Below, piece after piece: positions 32,501 through 44,744 of a DNA stretch of 64,000 nt. The stretch's first letter is position 1; the number at the start of each line of letters is the position of its first letter. The DNA is taken from positions 658,588 through 722,587 of the forward strand of contig OZ025809.1 in NCBI GenBank assembly GCA_964019425.1, in the 5' to 3' direction. The stretch comes from Flectonema sp. DT1601 (taxonomy: Eukaryota; Euglenozoa; Diplonemea; Diplonemida; Diplonemidae). Both the position numbers and the translations under genes were made by a program. Below the pieces are notes generated by a model. It was not told the origin of the DNA, searched no databases, and saw only the letters and a program-made list of their open reading frames with translations.

Positions 32501-33662
32501 GAGCTGAGACCTCAGTCGGATCAGAGTCGGATAAAATTAATTCATTAAGAGCTTTGTTCTCTTCTTGACAAGCTGTGAGCTTTCTTTGTACATCAATGAG
32601 TTGTGGATCGTTGTTGTCTAAATCTGTTCTGGACTCTTCACTGGCCTCAAGTCTACTGAGAATATCATTCTTGACGTCGATTGAATCAGATAGTTTCTTT
32701 TCTAAAACTTCTGCTGCAGCGGTCATCTCCAACAGCTGATTGTCAGAATGCTGACGAGCAGCTTCTGTTGCCGTCAGTTGATCAGTCAACTCTCTAATGT
32801 CCTCAGTAAGAGAATTAGATTCGTGTTGTTGCTCTAGGAGGTGTGCTCTTGCTAATTCACTTGCAGCCAATTGCTCCTTTAATTCAGTGATTGTATTGTA
32901 ATCAGTCTCTTGAATATTTGATAGTTCATTCGCATGGTCCTCTCCATTCTCTTTCAACTGGATCGCAAGATGTTCACGAGCTTTTTCACTCGCTTCCAAT
33001 TGCTCTGATAATTCATTTATTTTATTGTTTAGTTCGATTCCGTCGCAATCATTTTTTTCTGTAGAGTCCGAAGTGATCTGTTCGGATTTTTTTTCTTTTA
33101 ATAGCGTCTCGAGATCCCTACGACCTTCCTCACTGGCTTCCAGCTGATCTGAAAGAGTTTTAACTTTCTCTTCTAATTGGTTGTTAAGAGTGTCCAGTTC
33201 GATCCCGGGAGAGGGATCCTTTTGGACCTGTTCTAAAGCGGAAGTAAGTTCGGTGTTTGAAGATTCGGAGACGCGGAGCTGTTGCTCGAGAGAAGAAACT
33301 TTTGTTTGAAGAATGGATGCGGAGTCTGAGTTGACGAGTTGCTGCTGGAGCGAGTTTATTTGCTTCTCAGCGTCAAGTAGTTTTGATTCTCGCAACTGGT
33401 CGTTATCATTCTCCTGAAGTGATTTAATTAGTTCGTCTTTGTCGGCAAGTTCTCTTTGTAGAGATGAACAAGTCAAGAGTAAAGTTTTATTTTGTCGTTC
33501 GTATGCGTTTGCGTCATTCACATCGTCATCGTCGCCGTCGTTTTCATTTTTGATGAGTGCCGGGGATTCGTCTTCTCCGTCGCTGTCGGCGAACTCGGGC
33601 TGAATTAATTCGTTCACTCCCTCAGTCACAGCTCCCAGTAGAGCTTTACCCCAACCAGCCAT
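29551..33662 (-). CDS. GMAP-210/Rud3-like golgin (3 exons)
   Basis: Exons 33662-31269, 31061-30999 (63 bases) and 30912-29551 join in phase 0 through GT-AG introns of 207 and 86 bases, giving 1272 residues. The N-terminus, MAGWGKALLGAVTEGVNELI, is a short amphipathic helix like the membrane-sensing segment that begins GMAP-210, followed by an acidic stretch. Most of the protein is coiled coil rich in Glu, Gln, Leu and Ser. Near the C-terminus (about 1137-1185), NKKVISKLILSYITKIRNRE then LRIISSAMNWTEDE matches the GRAB domain of Rud3/GMAP-210, which binds Arf1. The tail ends in a Pro-run. The expected role is tethering vesicles at the cis-Golgi, alongside the SNARE encoded next door. A CAG lies 12 bases before the ATG. 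Confidence 0.82.
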
Positions 33663-35022
33663 CTTGTGGACAACCTGTTTTATGAAAAATATTACACTTC
33701 CTTCAGTAGATGAACAAATAGAAAAAGAATGGATTCACAGCATCAAACATCTCTTGCGGTTGGCGGACTGGTTTTTTTATTTTTACATTTTTTTTTTTTT
33801 TTTTTTTTTTTTAATAACTTTTATTGCACGAAATCACCTGTCATGTAACGAAAAGTTATTTTACTATTTTGTCTATACTTTGATATGTAGTGACGTAGTG
33901 ACCCAAGCCAATCATGGTGCTTGGAAAGATGTTTTTTTTTTTTTTCTTTTTTTTTTTTTTTTCCTCTTCTTGTTTTTCGTTCATTCTCACTTTCCATCTT
34001 TTTTTCTCTTTTTTATTTTCATAATTATTATTCTTCTTGTATTTTTTTTTTTTTTTTTGTTTTTTTTTCAGTGCGAAGAGTGAGCAATGAGTATGGCAAA
34101 CAGAGAACTTGTCGATAATTATAACAATATGACAACTTGCAAAAGGAAAAAAGAAAAAAAGGGGAGGGGGAAGGTGGGAATAAAATGAGAGAAAGAAAAA
34201 AAAAAACAGAAAACTAACTTGCACTAAAATAACTGTAAATAAATTGATATCGTTTCTTTGTACTTACTGCTTTCCTTTTTCTCCCTTTTGTTCACTGAAC
34301 TTACGATTGCATTGTTGCATCAAGGAAGAAACGAGGAGTGGGCTTAGTTCGTTCTCGATTTCGTTTTGCGGGCAAAAAAATCCCAATCCTGTCCTAGTAA
34401 CCTTCTATTGTTAATGAACTCGTTTTCCCCGCCTACACTTGATCTCACTTCTTTTCTGCATCTTTTTTTTTTTTTTTTTTTGATTTTATTCTTGTTTTTT
34501 TTTTTTTTCGTTGTTTTTTTGTTGTTTTTTTTTTTTTTTGCCTCCCCTTTCCCTTCCCCGGGTTCTCCTCCTTCCTTTCGCAGTATTTTTATGACGCGAT
34601 GGAGAAAGTGAATCAAATCCGATCTGCACGACAGCAATACAACGCACGAAGTAAGTCCCCTAAATTAGCAAAAATCAAATTGTGTATTTTGTACAAAAAG
34701 AAAATCTTTTTTGTACCCATCTCGCGCCTCTTTTCCCCATTTTGAATGACAAAAAGCATAGGACACAGGGGAGGGACACATGTGAAGGGAGGGGAGGTAA
34801 GCGGGAAATAGGGGCAGGGAAAGGGGCAGTGAACATAAAATAAAAAGCACGAACGAAACGTAACCGATGATGCCTATTTAAGGCTTGAAATTTTTCTTTT
34901 CCTTGTTTTTTTTTCTTCTTCTCCCTCATCTTTTTTTCGGATGTGAACTCAGTGCGTGCAATAGAAGTTCCTCCAACACTTGCGCACCGATAACAGTAAG
35001 CATGCTTACAACTAGTGAATGA

Positions 35023-35054
<32 letters not shown>

Positions 35055-35745
35055 CAATCCTCACAAGGAACGTTAATTCATCTAAAGCTGTGCATTGTGG
35101 AATTGAGGTCTTGATCTGTACAGCTATGCTCAAAACAAGCGAGAGAAAAAAAAAAAAAAAAAAAAAAAAAAACTGAAGTGAAGTGAAGTGAAGTGAAGTG
35201 AAATGAAATGAAAAAGAATAATAACCCAGATTCATGGTTCCAAAAGAGATGGATGTGCCGTAAATAGAGATTAATTACTTTCCTTTTTTTTTTCCTTTTA
35301 TTCATATCTTCTGTTGCTTATAAGTGATTTATACTTGACCCGAAGGGAGAAAAGAACAAAATAAATAATATTTTAAAAAAAATAAAATAAAAATTCAAAA
35401 GAAAGAAATAAAATAAAATAAAATAAAAAACGAAAACAATAATTTTTGTCCCAGTAACTATTCCGAAAGAATCACAACCAGCATAGGTAGGCAACCTGCT
35501 GGCTGCGAAAAATGATAGCAATAAAAATACTACCCTTATTTCTTTGTATTCCCCCATCACAATTCACTGGTGTGTCCTCGGGTTCGATGCCCCACAATAA
35601 ATCTTGTCTGTCAGTATTACGACATGACACATAGCACCACACGAGTGTAGAGAATAAATGGAAAAGGAACGGGGAAAAGAAAGAAAAAAAATGAAAAATA
35701 AACCAAACAACAGAATGTGCTAAGGACAGTAATTGTTTATTCCGC
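33663..35745. other. intergenic, homopolymers and a pentamer repeat
   Basis: Two kilobases with many T and A runs and no credible gene. Frames through it are poly-Phe or poly-Lys. A GAAGT pentamer repeat lies at 35174-35208. Confidence 0.65.
35174..35208. repeat. GAAGT pentanucleotide microsatellite
   Basis: About five GAAGT units followed by two GAAAT variants, immediately after a 30-base A-run. Confidence 0.85.
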
Positions 35746-37155
35746 TTAAAAAGTTTCCCAGTTTTGCTGACTGCTGGCTGGCGGAGGGTTTTGCTGAGGG
35801 GCGGTGACGTCGACCCAGCCAGATGGCGATGCGCCAGATGCAGGTGGTGGGGCAGTTGCAGTTGAGGAGGAGCTCGGAGCACTGAACCATCCATTATCTA
35901 TTTCTGGGCGAGATATCTGTTGGGAAGCGGGGGAAGTTGTAACGTCCTGTTTTAATTGTGCGAGGGTTCTGACGTCTTCATGTTTTGATGATGTTGAAGA
36001 ACGAGATCCCGACAGGTCATCAAGATCCCCTACCAGGTTGGCTATCGTATCCATAACGAGATTATCAACATCGGGACCACCAACTGGCTGTTGTTGTTGC
36101 TGTTGTTGCTGCTGCTGCTGCTGTGGTTGCTGTTGTTGCTGCGGTTGCTGTTGCTGCTGTTGTTGTGGCTGCTGCGCCTGCACCTGTGTAACCGACTGCA
36201 CTGTTGGTCTCGGTACACTTGGTGGCGACGCTGTTGGTGTTGGTGCTGGAGGGGCCATTAAAGGTGGGGCCACATCAGTTGTTTGAATTACATTTTGTTG
36301 AGGAGATCCTCCCACTGCTGTCTCGCCCTCCGCAATACAAAATTGAATTGGCGATAACGGCATTTCTAACTGTGTGTTAATTGTATCACTATTAAAGTCT
36401 GGTATCTCTTGAGATTCCTCTCCTCCAGTCCAACCTTCACACTCACCTGATTCATCAGGATCAGTTACTGGATTCACCCAATGATGAAATGTGTTACCAG
36501 CAGTAGTACTTGGAGGAGGTGCAGCTGTTGGCATTTGTAAATTTATCACTTCTTCCGCATCATCTTGTTGATGTACAGCTAGATGTCTATCAGAACCCCA
36601 GTCATCATCACCAACAACACCATCAGGCATCATGTACACTCCTTGTTCTTTTCTCTTTTCTAATTCCTCTTCGAGGTATGGTGCAAGGCTGTCATGCTCT
36701 TCAGCGCTGTGGTTGTTGTTTTTCCCCAAATTTCCTTTCATCAAACCACCCCTGCCGTCATTATACTGATCGAGAACTACATACCTGAGGAACACTCTGG
36801 TGTCAACCTCTGACTGCATTACTTTCACAAGTTCATAAAGGTACCCAGTGTATGCAAGAGTTTCTTCTTTACCTTTTAAGTATAATCTCGCAATCCATGA
36901 AGGAACGTTTGCTTCGCGAATGAGATCATCCTGTTTGGCAGGTTTTATTAACTAGACTCTAATGTGATCAATTCTTCAACACACACAACAATGAACACAT
37001 ACCACTTCAGCACCAGCTTGAAAGCAGCTCCTTATTGTTCCAATTACCAAGGAGTGAACTAAATTATTATTTTCATAAGTCTCAACCAAGTCCATCATCA
37101 GTGTGAGAATACCTTCCTCAAAGAACCAACTGTTTTTATTTTATTTTGAAATAGA

Positions 37156-37190
<35 letters not shown>

Positions 37191-38567
37191 CAGGGACAAG
37201 TAATATAATCCATACCTGTAGACTTCTGGTAAGTTTACTAAGCTGATTGCTCTGACAATTTCTAGTATTTTTAGACGCATAAGACCTGTGTTGTATTATT
37301 TAAAAAAAAAAAAGGTTTATATTGATAACTAATAACATAGTAAAGGTAATAAAAACATACCAAACGGGACAACAATTGTACTGGTCTGCAATACCAGAGG
37401 CTGGGAATTTGGAGGAGGTGTCCGAAGTAATTCTTTGAACTCACCACTTCTCTTTAACAAATCACTTAAACTCGGAGTCATGACGTGAAGATCGTTACAG
37501 TTAATTGTGTAAGCGCGAACTACTCTTTGTAAAATATCAGAACTGATGGAAACAATCGCAGATTGAGGATTCGTTTTACAAGTTTCTATCAGCAGAGATA
37601 TAATTTCATTGACGAATGGAGGCTCGTCTGAGTCTTCTGAAGAAGCTAACCACTTGGTTAGAACCCTCATACTGGCAAGTATATAAGCATTCTGGCTGTC
37701 AAGAGAGAGTAACCCAACGACTAACCAAAGCGCTCCAATTTTATGATTTTCATCTTCTTGCGGATCATCTGAAAAACGTTCAGTTATACATTTACCCAAC
37801 TCCGTAGTAAATCCATTCTCAACTGCCCAGCTTACAAAATTACTTCCATCCTCTACAACACTTGGACCTGGAACGTAATCTTCATTAAGGGTACACAACG
37901 TTAATAAACATTGCTGAACACTTGTAACTGAAATATGTTGAAACATGCATTGAATGATGTCCAACTCACCTGATGTTTTTACTTTACAAAACCAGGTAGG
38001 AATCCTAAGAGCAAGCCCTCCGTTTCTTAAAAGAGCAGATAAAACTTTTGTCAGGTAGGCTGAAGACTCTGCGAGTGGTTTTGGTGATTGAAAAACACCA
38101 AAGATTTTCATCAAAAGCGTTGGATCACTTGTGATTTTCTCAATAATTGGAATTGCGTCTGACGAGAAAACTTCAGAAGCAGCGAAGGCTAAACGAGCTC
38201 TTCTCTGCTCTTCTGGAGTTAGAGCATGTGTTTGAACTGCAGACGCACCAGTTCCTTGAACACCACCAGCTATTGCATAGCTATCCATCGTACCGTTGGC
38301 TGTTGTTTGTTGATCAGCGTCTGACTCCTCAGTGGGAGGATTGTTCTCAAGATACGGTACTTGTTCATCAAGTGGTGTTAACATTAAGTCCAGCATTGCT
38401 TCAATCTGATCTTTCTCAGAAAGAAATGAAAGCAACGCGTGATTACCAGACAAACATTCTTGAAAACACTCACCCGCTTCCAATACTTTCTCCAGTGTCA
38501 CATCCGGTCGGTTTAAAATCCGTTCTATCTCCGCAGTCTCGAAGAACTGCGAGAAAAACGCCGTCAT
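35746..38567 (-). CDS. SAPS-domain PP6 regulatory subunit (4 exons)
   Basis: Exons 38567-37361, 37285-37216, 37129-37003 and 36930-35746 join through GT-AG introns of 75, 86 and 72 bases, giving 862 residues in frame. The N-terminus matches the SAPS family: a start followed by RPDVTLEKVLEAGECFQEC, then HALLSFL, then PTLLMKIFGVF and the repeat-rich helical body. The joins restore FGLMRLKILEIVRAI and SWFFEEGILTLMMDLVETYE, both family hallmarks, and ETLAYTGYLYELVKVM matches the GYxGHLxxIA region. The C-terminal third is disordered, with Asp/Glu patches, a Gln-rich run (about 720-748) and a Ser/Pro tail ending NWETF. SAPS proteins bind the PP6 (Sit4) phosphatase catalytic subunit and give it targets. 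A CAG lies 29 bases before the ATG. Confidence 0.88.
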
Positions 38568-38838
38568 ACTTACCTCTCAGAAGTATGTGACCTGATCTGA
38601 ATAAAGAAAGATAATAATATTTAAAGTTCGATAAACTTTTCTGAGTTCATTGATTCTCCTTCTTCTTCGAGTTCGTAGTTAGACTTCTGAATGGGAGGTA
38701 AGAAAATAATATAAATAAATATTAAATAAAAAAAAATATATCAACAAAAAAAAAAAAAAAAAAAAAAAAAACACAACAAAACAGAAACTAATCGTAAAAT
38801 CAGAGAGCGAAACAAACAAAACTTTTAAATTCAGACAA

Positions 38839-39579
38839 TCACAAACCAGAAACACTTGGAGACCATAATTTATAATCCACTTCATCAATCCACAAGATCC
38901 CTTCTTGTTGTAATGTTGTTACCGTTAAGTGAGTTCTTTCACTGGACCAAGAGAGTTTTGACTTGATTTGTTGTTCAGTTGCACATGGAAGAGAATTCTC
39001 ATCTTTCAGCTGATTAAGAAAATCAATAACTAACAAACCATCAGTACTAAGGACTCCAGGTATTGATTGAACGTATTGAGTACCAGATGATAAAGTCTTA
39101 ATTTCAAAACCAGATCCAAGCTTGTCAAGTTTCTGAATCGCATACGAAATATCTTCAGAAGTTATCTGAGATGCTTGTGAAGGACGTCGTTTTTTTATTT
39201 TCTCAGTCAGATCATTTAAAGGAATTAATCCACCATTCGTAGAACGAGTTAACATACAGAGCTCAGATGCTTGCATTGCTAATTCATAATAGAAGTCTCC
39301 TATTCCTAATGTCTTTGCCCAGAATCCTTTTCCACTCGATAAAGGATCCACTCCCATCTTTGAGCACATGCTGCTAAAATGAAATCGGAAGACCGAATCA
39401 TTTTTAATCCTTTTCCCATGTTGTTCAGCAAACTGTTGTAATTTTTCTTTAAATATTCCCATTCTCTTTTCTAAATTTCCGACTCTCTCTTCTTCAACTT
39501 TCTCTCCAAGGTTAGCTAGTGTCCTGTCAGCTTCTTGTTTCTTTGCGATGTAGCCCATTCCTAATCCTCGGCGCTTCAT
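38839..39579 (-). CDS. SNF8: ESCRT-II subunit SNF8/Vps22
   Basis: The single-exon 246-residue protein is clearly Vps22/EAP30. It begins MKRRGLGMGYIAKKQEA, the family's basic N-terminus, followed by a coiled coil. GVDPLSSGKGFWAKTLGIG and DFYYELAMQASELCM are near-diagnostic, and NGGLIPLNDL opens the first winged helix. The second winged helix (about 180-245) carries KSKLSWSSERTHLTVTTLQQ and EGILWID. Family members are about 230-260 residues, so it looks complete. ESCRT-II sorts ubiquitinated cargo into multivesicular bodies and nucleates ESCRT-III. It starts only 272 bases upstream of the PP6-subunit gene's exon 1 end and is transcribed the same way. A CAG lies 26 bases before the ATG. Confidence 0.95.
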   Translation of the reverse strand: MKRRGLGMGYIAKKQEADRTLANLGEKVEEERVGNLEKRMGIFKEKLQQFAEQHGKRIKNDSVFRFHFSSMCSKMGVDPLSSGKGFWAKTLGIGDFYYELAMQASELCMLTRSTNGGLIPLNDLTEKIKKRRPSQASQITSEDISYAIQKLDKLGSGFEIKTLSSGTQYVQSIPGVLSTDGLLVIDFLNQLKDENSLPCATEQQIKSKLSWSSERTHLTVTTLQQEGILWIDEVDYKLWSPSVSGL

Positions 39580-40179
39580 TTTTTAGTTGTGTTTTCTTTC
39601 AATATCTGCAATTTATTATTTTAAAAAGAATTTTTTTTGTTTTGTGAATAATAATAATAACAACTAGCCTTCATACAACGCACGCTGAGAATAATAATAA
39701 GATTAAAAAACAAGAGTAGCAACCACTAAATACTAATAAAGTAAACCTGAGGAACTCAATCCCCTCTACTAAACTAATAAGATGCTTACAGTCGACGAGG
39801 GGAGGGGTACAACACTGTTGTGGGCCACCTTATTCAGTTCTTTTGTTTGTTTGTTTTTTTTTTTTACTTGGAGGTTTGTCTTCCGATTGCGAGCAAAAAA
39901 TAAAAAGACAAAAAAAAAAAAGAGAAAAAAAGGTAGCTGTTAGGTTTCAAGCAAGTCTGGAGTGTAGTTACTTTTTAATTGTGCCCGACAACCAACTTAA
40001 ACTGAGAAAGCTAAAGGAGGTTTACGTGTGCTAACATTCTTGTTCCTCTTGCGATAATTGTTAATGCAAAAAATAAATGGCTAGGGGGGGGGTGCTACTG
40101 CTACAATTTTTTTCTCTTCCTTTGTACAAAGGCGACGAGACGCTATCATTATTGATACGGGGGGTTAAGGACATTGTAC
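39580..40179. other. intergenic, nothing recognised
   Basis: Between the formin stop and the SNF8 start there are short AT-rich runs and no credible gene on either strand. Confidence 0.6.
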
Positions 40180-43100
40180 CTAAGCCACAATGTCTTCTTG
40201 AATAGTGGAGTCTACCAGCGAGTTCATATCCACATTCTTTGCTGTGATCCTTCCTCCCACATTCTTTTTCTTTGCAGCTGCAGCTGCTTCCTGTGACATT
40301 ATATCGGCTTCCTTCTTAAAGCTTTCGTAAAACTGGAACATCGACTCAAAGAAGTCTTCTGGTTGTGGTTTCTTCATTTTAATCTTTGGTGTTGACCACA
40401 TCAGAAGAATACTTTCAAAGTTGGACTTCAGACTTGTGTATTGTTCTTCGAGATCTTTCATCTTTGCTTCAGCAGCTTCTTTAAAGGATGATAACTTTGC
40501 TTTGTATGGATCGTTTGTGAATCCATTCTTATCAGAGAACTGACAAACACTTTTGTACTGGTTGCCAAACTTTGCAAGTTGATCACGGACCTGTCCAAAA
40601 GCAGAATCTAAATCCTCGTATTTAATATCTTTGACACCATGAACAGCTGCATCTTTCAAGTCATCAACTACTTTCATCGCTTGTTCTCTGTTCTTCTTTA
40701 CGGTGTGTACAAGATGCTGAATCAAGTTTATCTTTCCTGACGTATCTCTCGCTGCTTCCAACTGGGTAAGAGTTCTCGGAGCAAAAGCTCCAGCGTTTCC
40801 TTTTTTACTGCCGGCGTTCATCATGTTTCCGAATCCGAGTAGGACTCCTGTTATGAGTTTGTTGTGGTTATTATTCCTCTTTAATCAGAGAAATGGGGCA
40901 AGAACAAAATTTTAAATTTTAATTAAAAAAAAAAAACTCACCACCAATAACATACCCATAATATAAGGAAGTTCCTCGCATGCGGTGACGGCGTCAATAG
41001 CAGTTCGTAACTTTAAAAGAGGTTTCGTAAAGTTCATCGTAATTTCACCCCAATCCTGAGAGAACAACCAAGTCTCAGCACGCTTCTTGAAATTACCGCT
41101 ATTGTAACTGTTTGGTAAGTGTTGGAAATTGTTGTTAATATTAAATAACACCGCAGCAGCTGAAGATAAACATTGGGCTAGTTCAAGAAAGACATACTCG
41201 TGGATCATCTTCATGTATAATTCTGGTTTCTCCCAATCTTCTCCCTTGGCGTTCTTCTCGTCAATCTTAGACACAAACATATCTTCCTCATCTTCGTTAG
41301 GGATCTGAGCCTTAATTGCTTCAAGGCAGTCTCTGTTGAGAAGTTCAGAATCAAGATTGTCAATAGCCTTCTTAATATCATCAATAGCAGGCATCTTGTG
41401 AAGCATAATGGATACGTTTTGGAACTTCTTTGCGTCCATCATTTCGATTCTCTTTTCTTCGACCTTCTTGCTGCCTCCGGTCTTCTTCGGTTTCGTCTGA
41501 AACTTCGCGACGAAATCCTCCTTATCGAATGAGCAGTCAATCTGATGATGAACTTTGTTCCAGATAGTACCCGTCGCCATGGGTCCGTCAACGGTTGCCT
41601 TCTCCCAATGGAAGACTCGAAGAGGGATGGCAGACTTGCCTCCTTTCCACCATTCGATGGTAGGTGCAGCTGCGGCGGCTTTTCGAGGTGGTGCAGGCAT
41701 TCTCTTTTTCGCTGTACCTGGTGGTGGTGGAGGACCACCCGGAGCAGCAGGTGGCGCAGGAGCCCCACCTGCTGTTGGAGGAGGTGGTGCTACCGCTGTA
41801 CCCGGTGGTGGAGGTGCTGGAGCTCCACCTGCTACTCCTGGTGGAGGTGCACCACCAGCAGGAGCACCCGCACCTGCATCAGCAGGCGGTGGAACTCCAC
41901 CACCAGCAGCTGCAGCAGCTTGCTGAACAGAGTTTTCATATATTGCCTGCTGTTGCTGATGAATAAGTTGCTGTTCAGGACTGGCATCAGCAGGTAGCGG
42001 AGGTGGTTGATCGGCCGGAGGAAGAACATCATCCGAGTCATCGGAATCGCTGTCGCTGTCGCTCTCTTCTGAAGAGGACGGCGGCAGGTCATCATCGCTA
42101 CTCGGCGGCTCCTCATCAGACGGCGGGAGAACATCATCTTCGTCTTCGTCACTCGGAGGGACATCATCGTCTTCATCACTTTCACTGTCCAAGTCACCAC
42201 TTCCAGTACCTTTTTTAACGCCTTTTTTACTTCTCACATTTGAGACACCACCATCCCCTTCAGGTCTAGCAATAGGCCCAACTATCTTCTCAACGTGTGA
42301 CATAAAGTCTGGTGCGGACATATAAACTTGAAATAACTTATTTCTGATATCTACAAGTCCCGCATCACTTGGGATGGCTCCGATGTTAACTGGCTTAGAA
42401 GGAAGCTGCTGGGTCTTAGTGGGAATAGGGATGCCACCTCCCTCAGAGAATCTCTTTGCAGGATGATAATTGGGTGACAGGCCCATCTGAAGAGAAATTG
42501 ATCTCATAGTCTCTTGATATTTTGTAATATTTACCTTAGCATGTCGTACTCTACCTTGTTGCTGTTCAAACATGAATACTTCATTAGATACTTTATCATA
42601 CGCCTTCTTCTCTTGATCAAATTTTCCTTTTAATTTTGTAGCCTCCAACCAGCAACCAGGAACCTTTATTGTACCAAGTCTTTTATCAAAGGTTGCTAGT
42701 AAACGTTTTAAGGTAGGGTCTTCTGATTGCATTGATTTGACTTTGTCAATGAGTCCACACTGAGACCATAAAAATAGTAGTTTCTTTGCTTTTAGTTTTG
42801 AAGCTGTAACTGCTTTGCTCAGTAAAATGTTAAGTAGACCCAGAACATTTGTTTGAAGATGAGTTTCGGGTGTTGATAATAAATTTATAAGTGATTTGTA
42901 ACAATTTAATCCTTCTTTCTCTCTCATGAGACGTTTTACTGATCTGTGGACTACCTGTCGACCAGCGTCAGACTTATCAGATGAATCGCGAAGAAGATGA
43001 TTATCTTCTTGATTTAAAGATCCTAAATGCTTCACAGTCACAATCAGTGTTTGAATGGCTGGTTTGCTTACTCTGATTCTCGCACATCCAGACTCATCTA

Positions 43101-43407
43101 CAGAAGTAGCACATCTCCAAATACGGTCAACAATATCAGGTTGAGTTGCAAGTTGTTGCATTGCATTCAAGTACAGCAGTAAACAACAAACTGCTTCTAG
43201 CAGATATCCAACGTCAGATCCAGTCCCATCACCCATCATGTCAAGTAGCTGTAGGATACCTTTTTCATCTACTAGTTCTTCAGCAAAGTCTGCATCTTCG
43301 TTAATACGTTCTTTTAATTTATAAATTAAGGCACCACGACTTCGACTACCTGGTTCATGTTTTAGGATTTCAGCAAGGACTGCCTTGGGATTGCCGTCCT
43401 CCCCCAT
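40180..43407 (-). CDS. diaphanous-type formin (2 exons)
   Basis: Exons 43407-40956 and 40847-40180 join in phase 1 through a 108-base GT-AG intron, giving 1039 residues. Reading through the intron instead would end the protein inside FH2; the join makes LPYIMG-VLLGFGNMMNAGS, the conserved FH2 helix. Order: an armadillo-like GBD/FH3 region (about 1-330, with GILQLLDMMG and CCLLLYLNAMQQL); a Ser/Asp linker (about 402-465) repeating LPPSDE-like units; an FH1 Pro/Gly/Ala run (about 470-572) that would bind profilin; and FH2 (about 590-990, starting IPLRVFHWEK). Formins nucleate and elongate actin filaments and usually answer to Rho GTPases. The tail lacks an obvious basic autoregulatory motif. 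The start MGEDGN is preceded by a CAG 30 bases upstream. Confidence 0.92.
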
Positions 43408-44215
43408 CTTATTTTTCTTCTTTTTGTAACGTATTTCCTGTGAAGTAGAATGATTATTTTTTATTTGTAGTTTTCTCCAAAATCTTTTTTTTTTTTTTTT
43501 TTTTTTTGACAACCTTTGAGGAAGCCGGGGGTTCACACACATGCTGGTAGTTCTTTTGCTTTTCTTTTGTCAGCTGGAATTGCATCTGAGAAAATTAGCA
43601 GTCTTTAAAAGCTGCCACCCGTCACAGTCGTACGGGTAGGTGTAAAACTTTGTGAGTAGAGCTCTCAATAACACTCTCCACCGTGGTCGACCTTAATATG
43701 TGACACGAGACGCGTTTCTTGTCCTGTCCTAGCATGTTACATAATATGGTTTAAAAAAACAAAAAAAAGATCATAAGTCGAGAGAGGGATTTTGTTTTAC
43801 TTGGGTATTTCTTCTTCCTTTTTATGTAAACACCTCATTATCAGTTTTTTTGTTTTTGTTTTGTTTTTGTTTTTCCCTCCAACTGACAACAGAGGGCAGT
43901 TTATCCCTAACGTGGTTTGCCTTGTTTTATTTTGTTACTGCTTTTTTTTTTTTTTTTTTTCTGTTCAAGAAATAAATTTTCTATTTTATCCGACAATAGA
44001 AAACTGTTAAGGGAAGGAAGTGAGAGAGGGAAAAGGGAACTTTGGGAGGAGAAAAACAACCTCAGTTATTATACCTAGTACCTGCTAAGTGTAACGTCCT
44101 CTACAGTATCACAGTACGCTTTGTAGCGAACAAGCACTCGTTGAAAAAGAAAAACAGTAATGGAAAGAAGCTGTAATGTTCTTTAATAAGAAGAAGATTG
44201 TCCCATCCCCAGAGT

Positions 44216-44247
<32 letters not shown>

Positions 44248-44744
44248 AATAATGTACAAAAAAAAAAATTTTTTTCCTTTTTCTTAATTCACAGAGCCGT
44301 ACGAGGTTTTTTTTCCGATGAATTTAAGGGGGAAATTTTTTCAACAAAAAAAATCATGTGGGGGGAAAAAAAAAAAAAAAAAAAGGAAAAGGAAAAAACC
44401 AATTGTGTATTAAAATAGTGTATAAAAATAAAATAAAAACTAGAAAAACTGTGAAAAACAGCCGCAGCACACAGGATCAGAACAAAAAGGTCATCAATTT
44501 AATTAGCATTTGAATTTCAGTAATTCTTTTTTTTTCACATCAAACTAATAAAAAAAACCAATGTAAAAAAAAAAAAAAGGAAAAATAATAGTTAAACGAC
44601 ACAGGTGCTACGGTGCTTTGTATAAAGTAAATGTTTGAATGAAGAAAACGTAATTTTTTTTTTTTTTTTGTCTATCTGGAGGGGTAATTTAAATATTGTG
44701 GATAGATATATTAACAAATGAAAACGAAGAATTAGAATTAGTTC
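43408..44744. other. intergenic with GA repeat and A/T runs
   Basis: This holds a short GA microsatellite (about 44216-44248) and several long A or T runs. I see no gene. Confidence 0.65.

Noticed and set aside
40912-40956. Formin reading on past 40956 to a stop in poly-A
   Set aside because: This would end the protein in the middle of FH2. Splicing at GGTATGTT to the acceptor before 40847 restores the conserved domain in frame.
41545-41997. Plus-strand frames rich in Trp, Arg, Gly or Pro opposite the formin
   Set aside because: They are antisense shadows of the GC-rich FH1 proline region.
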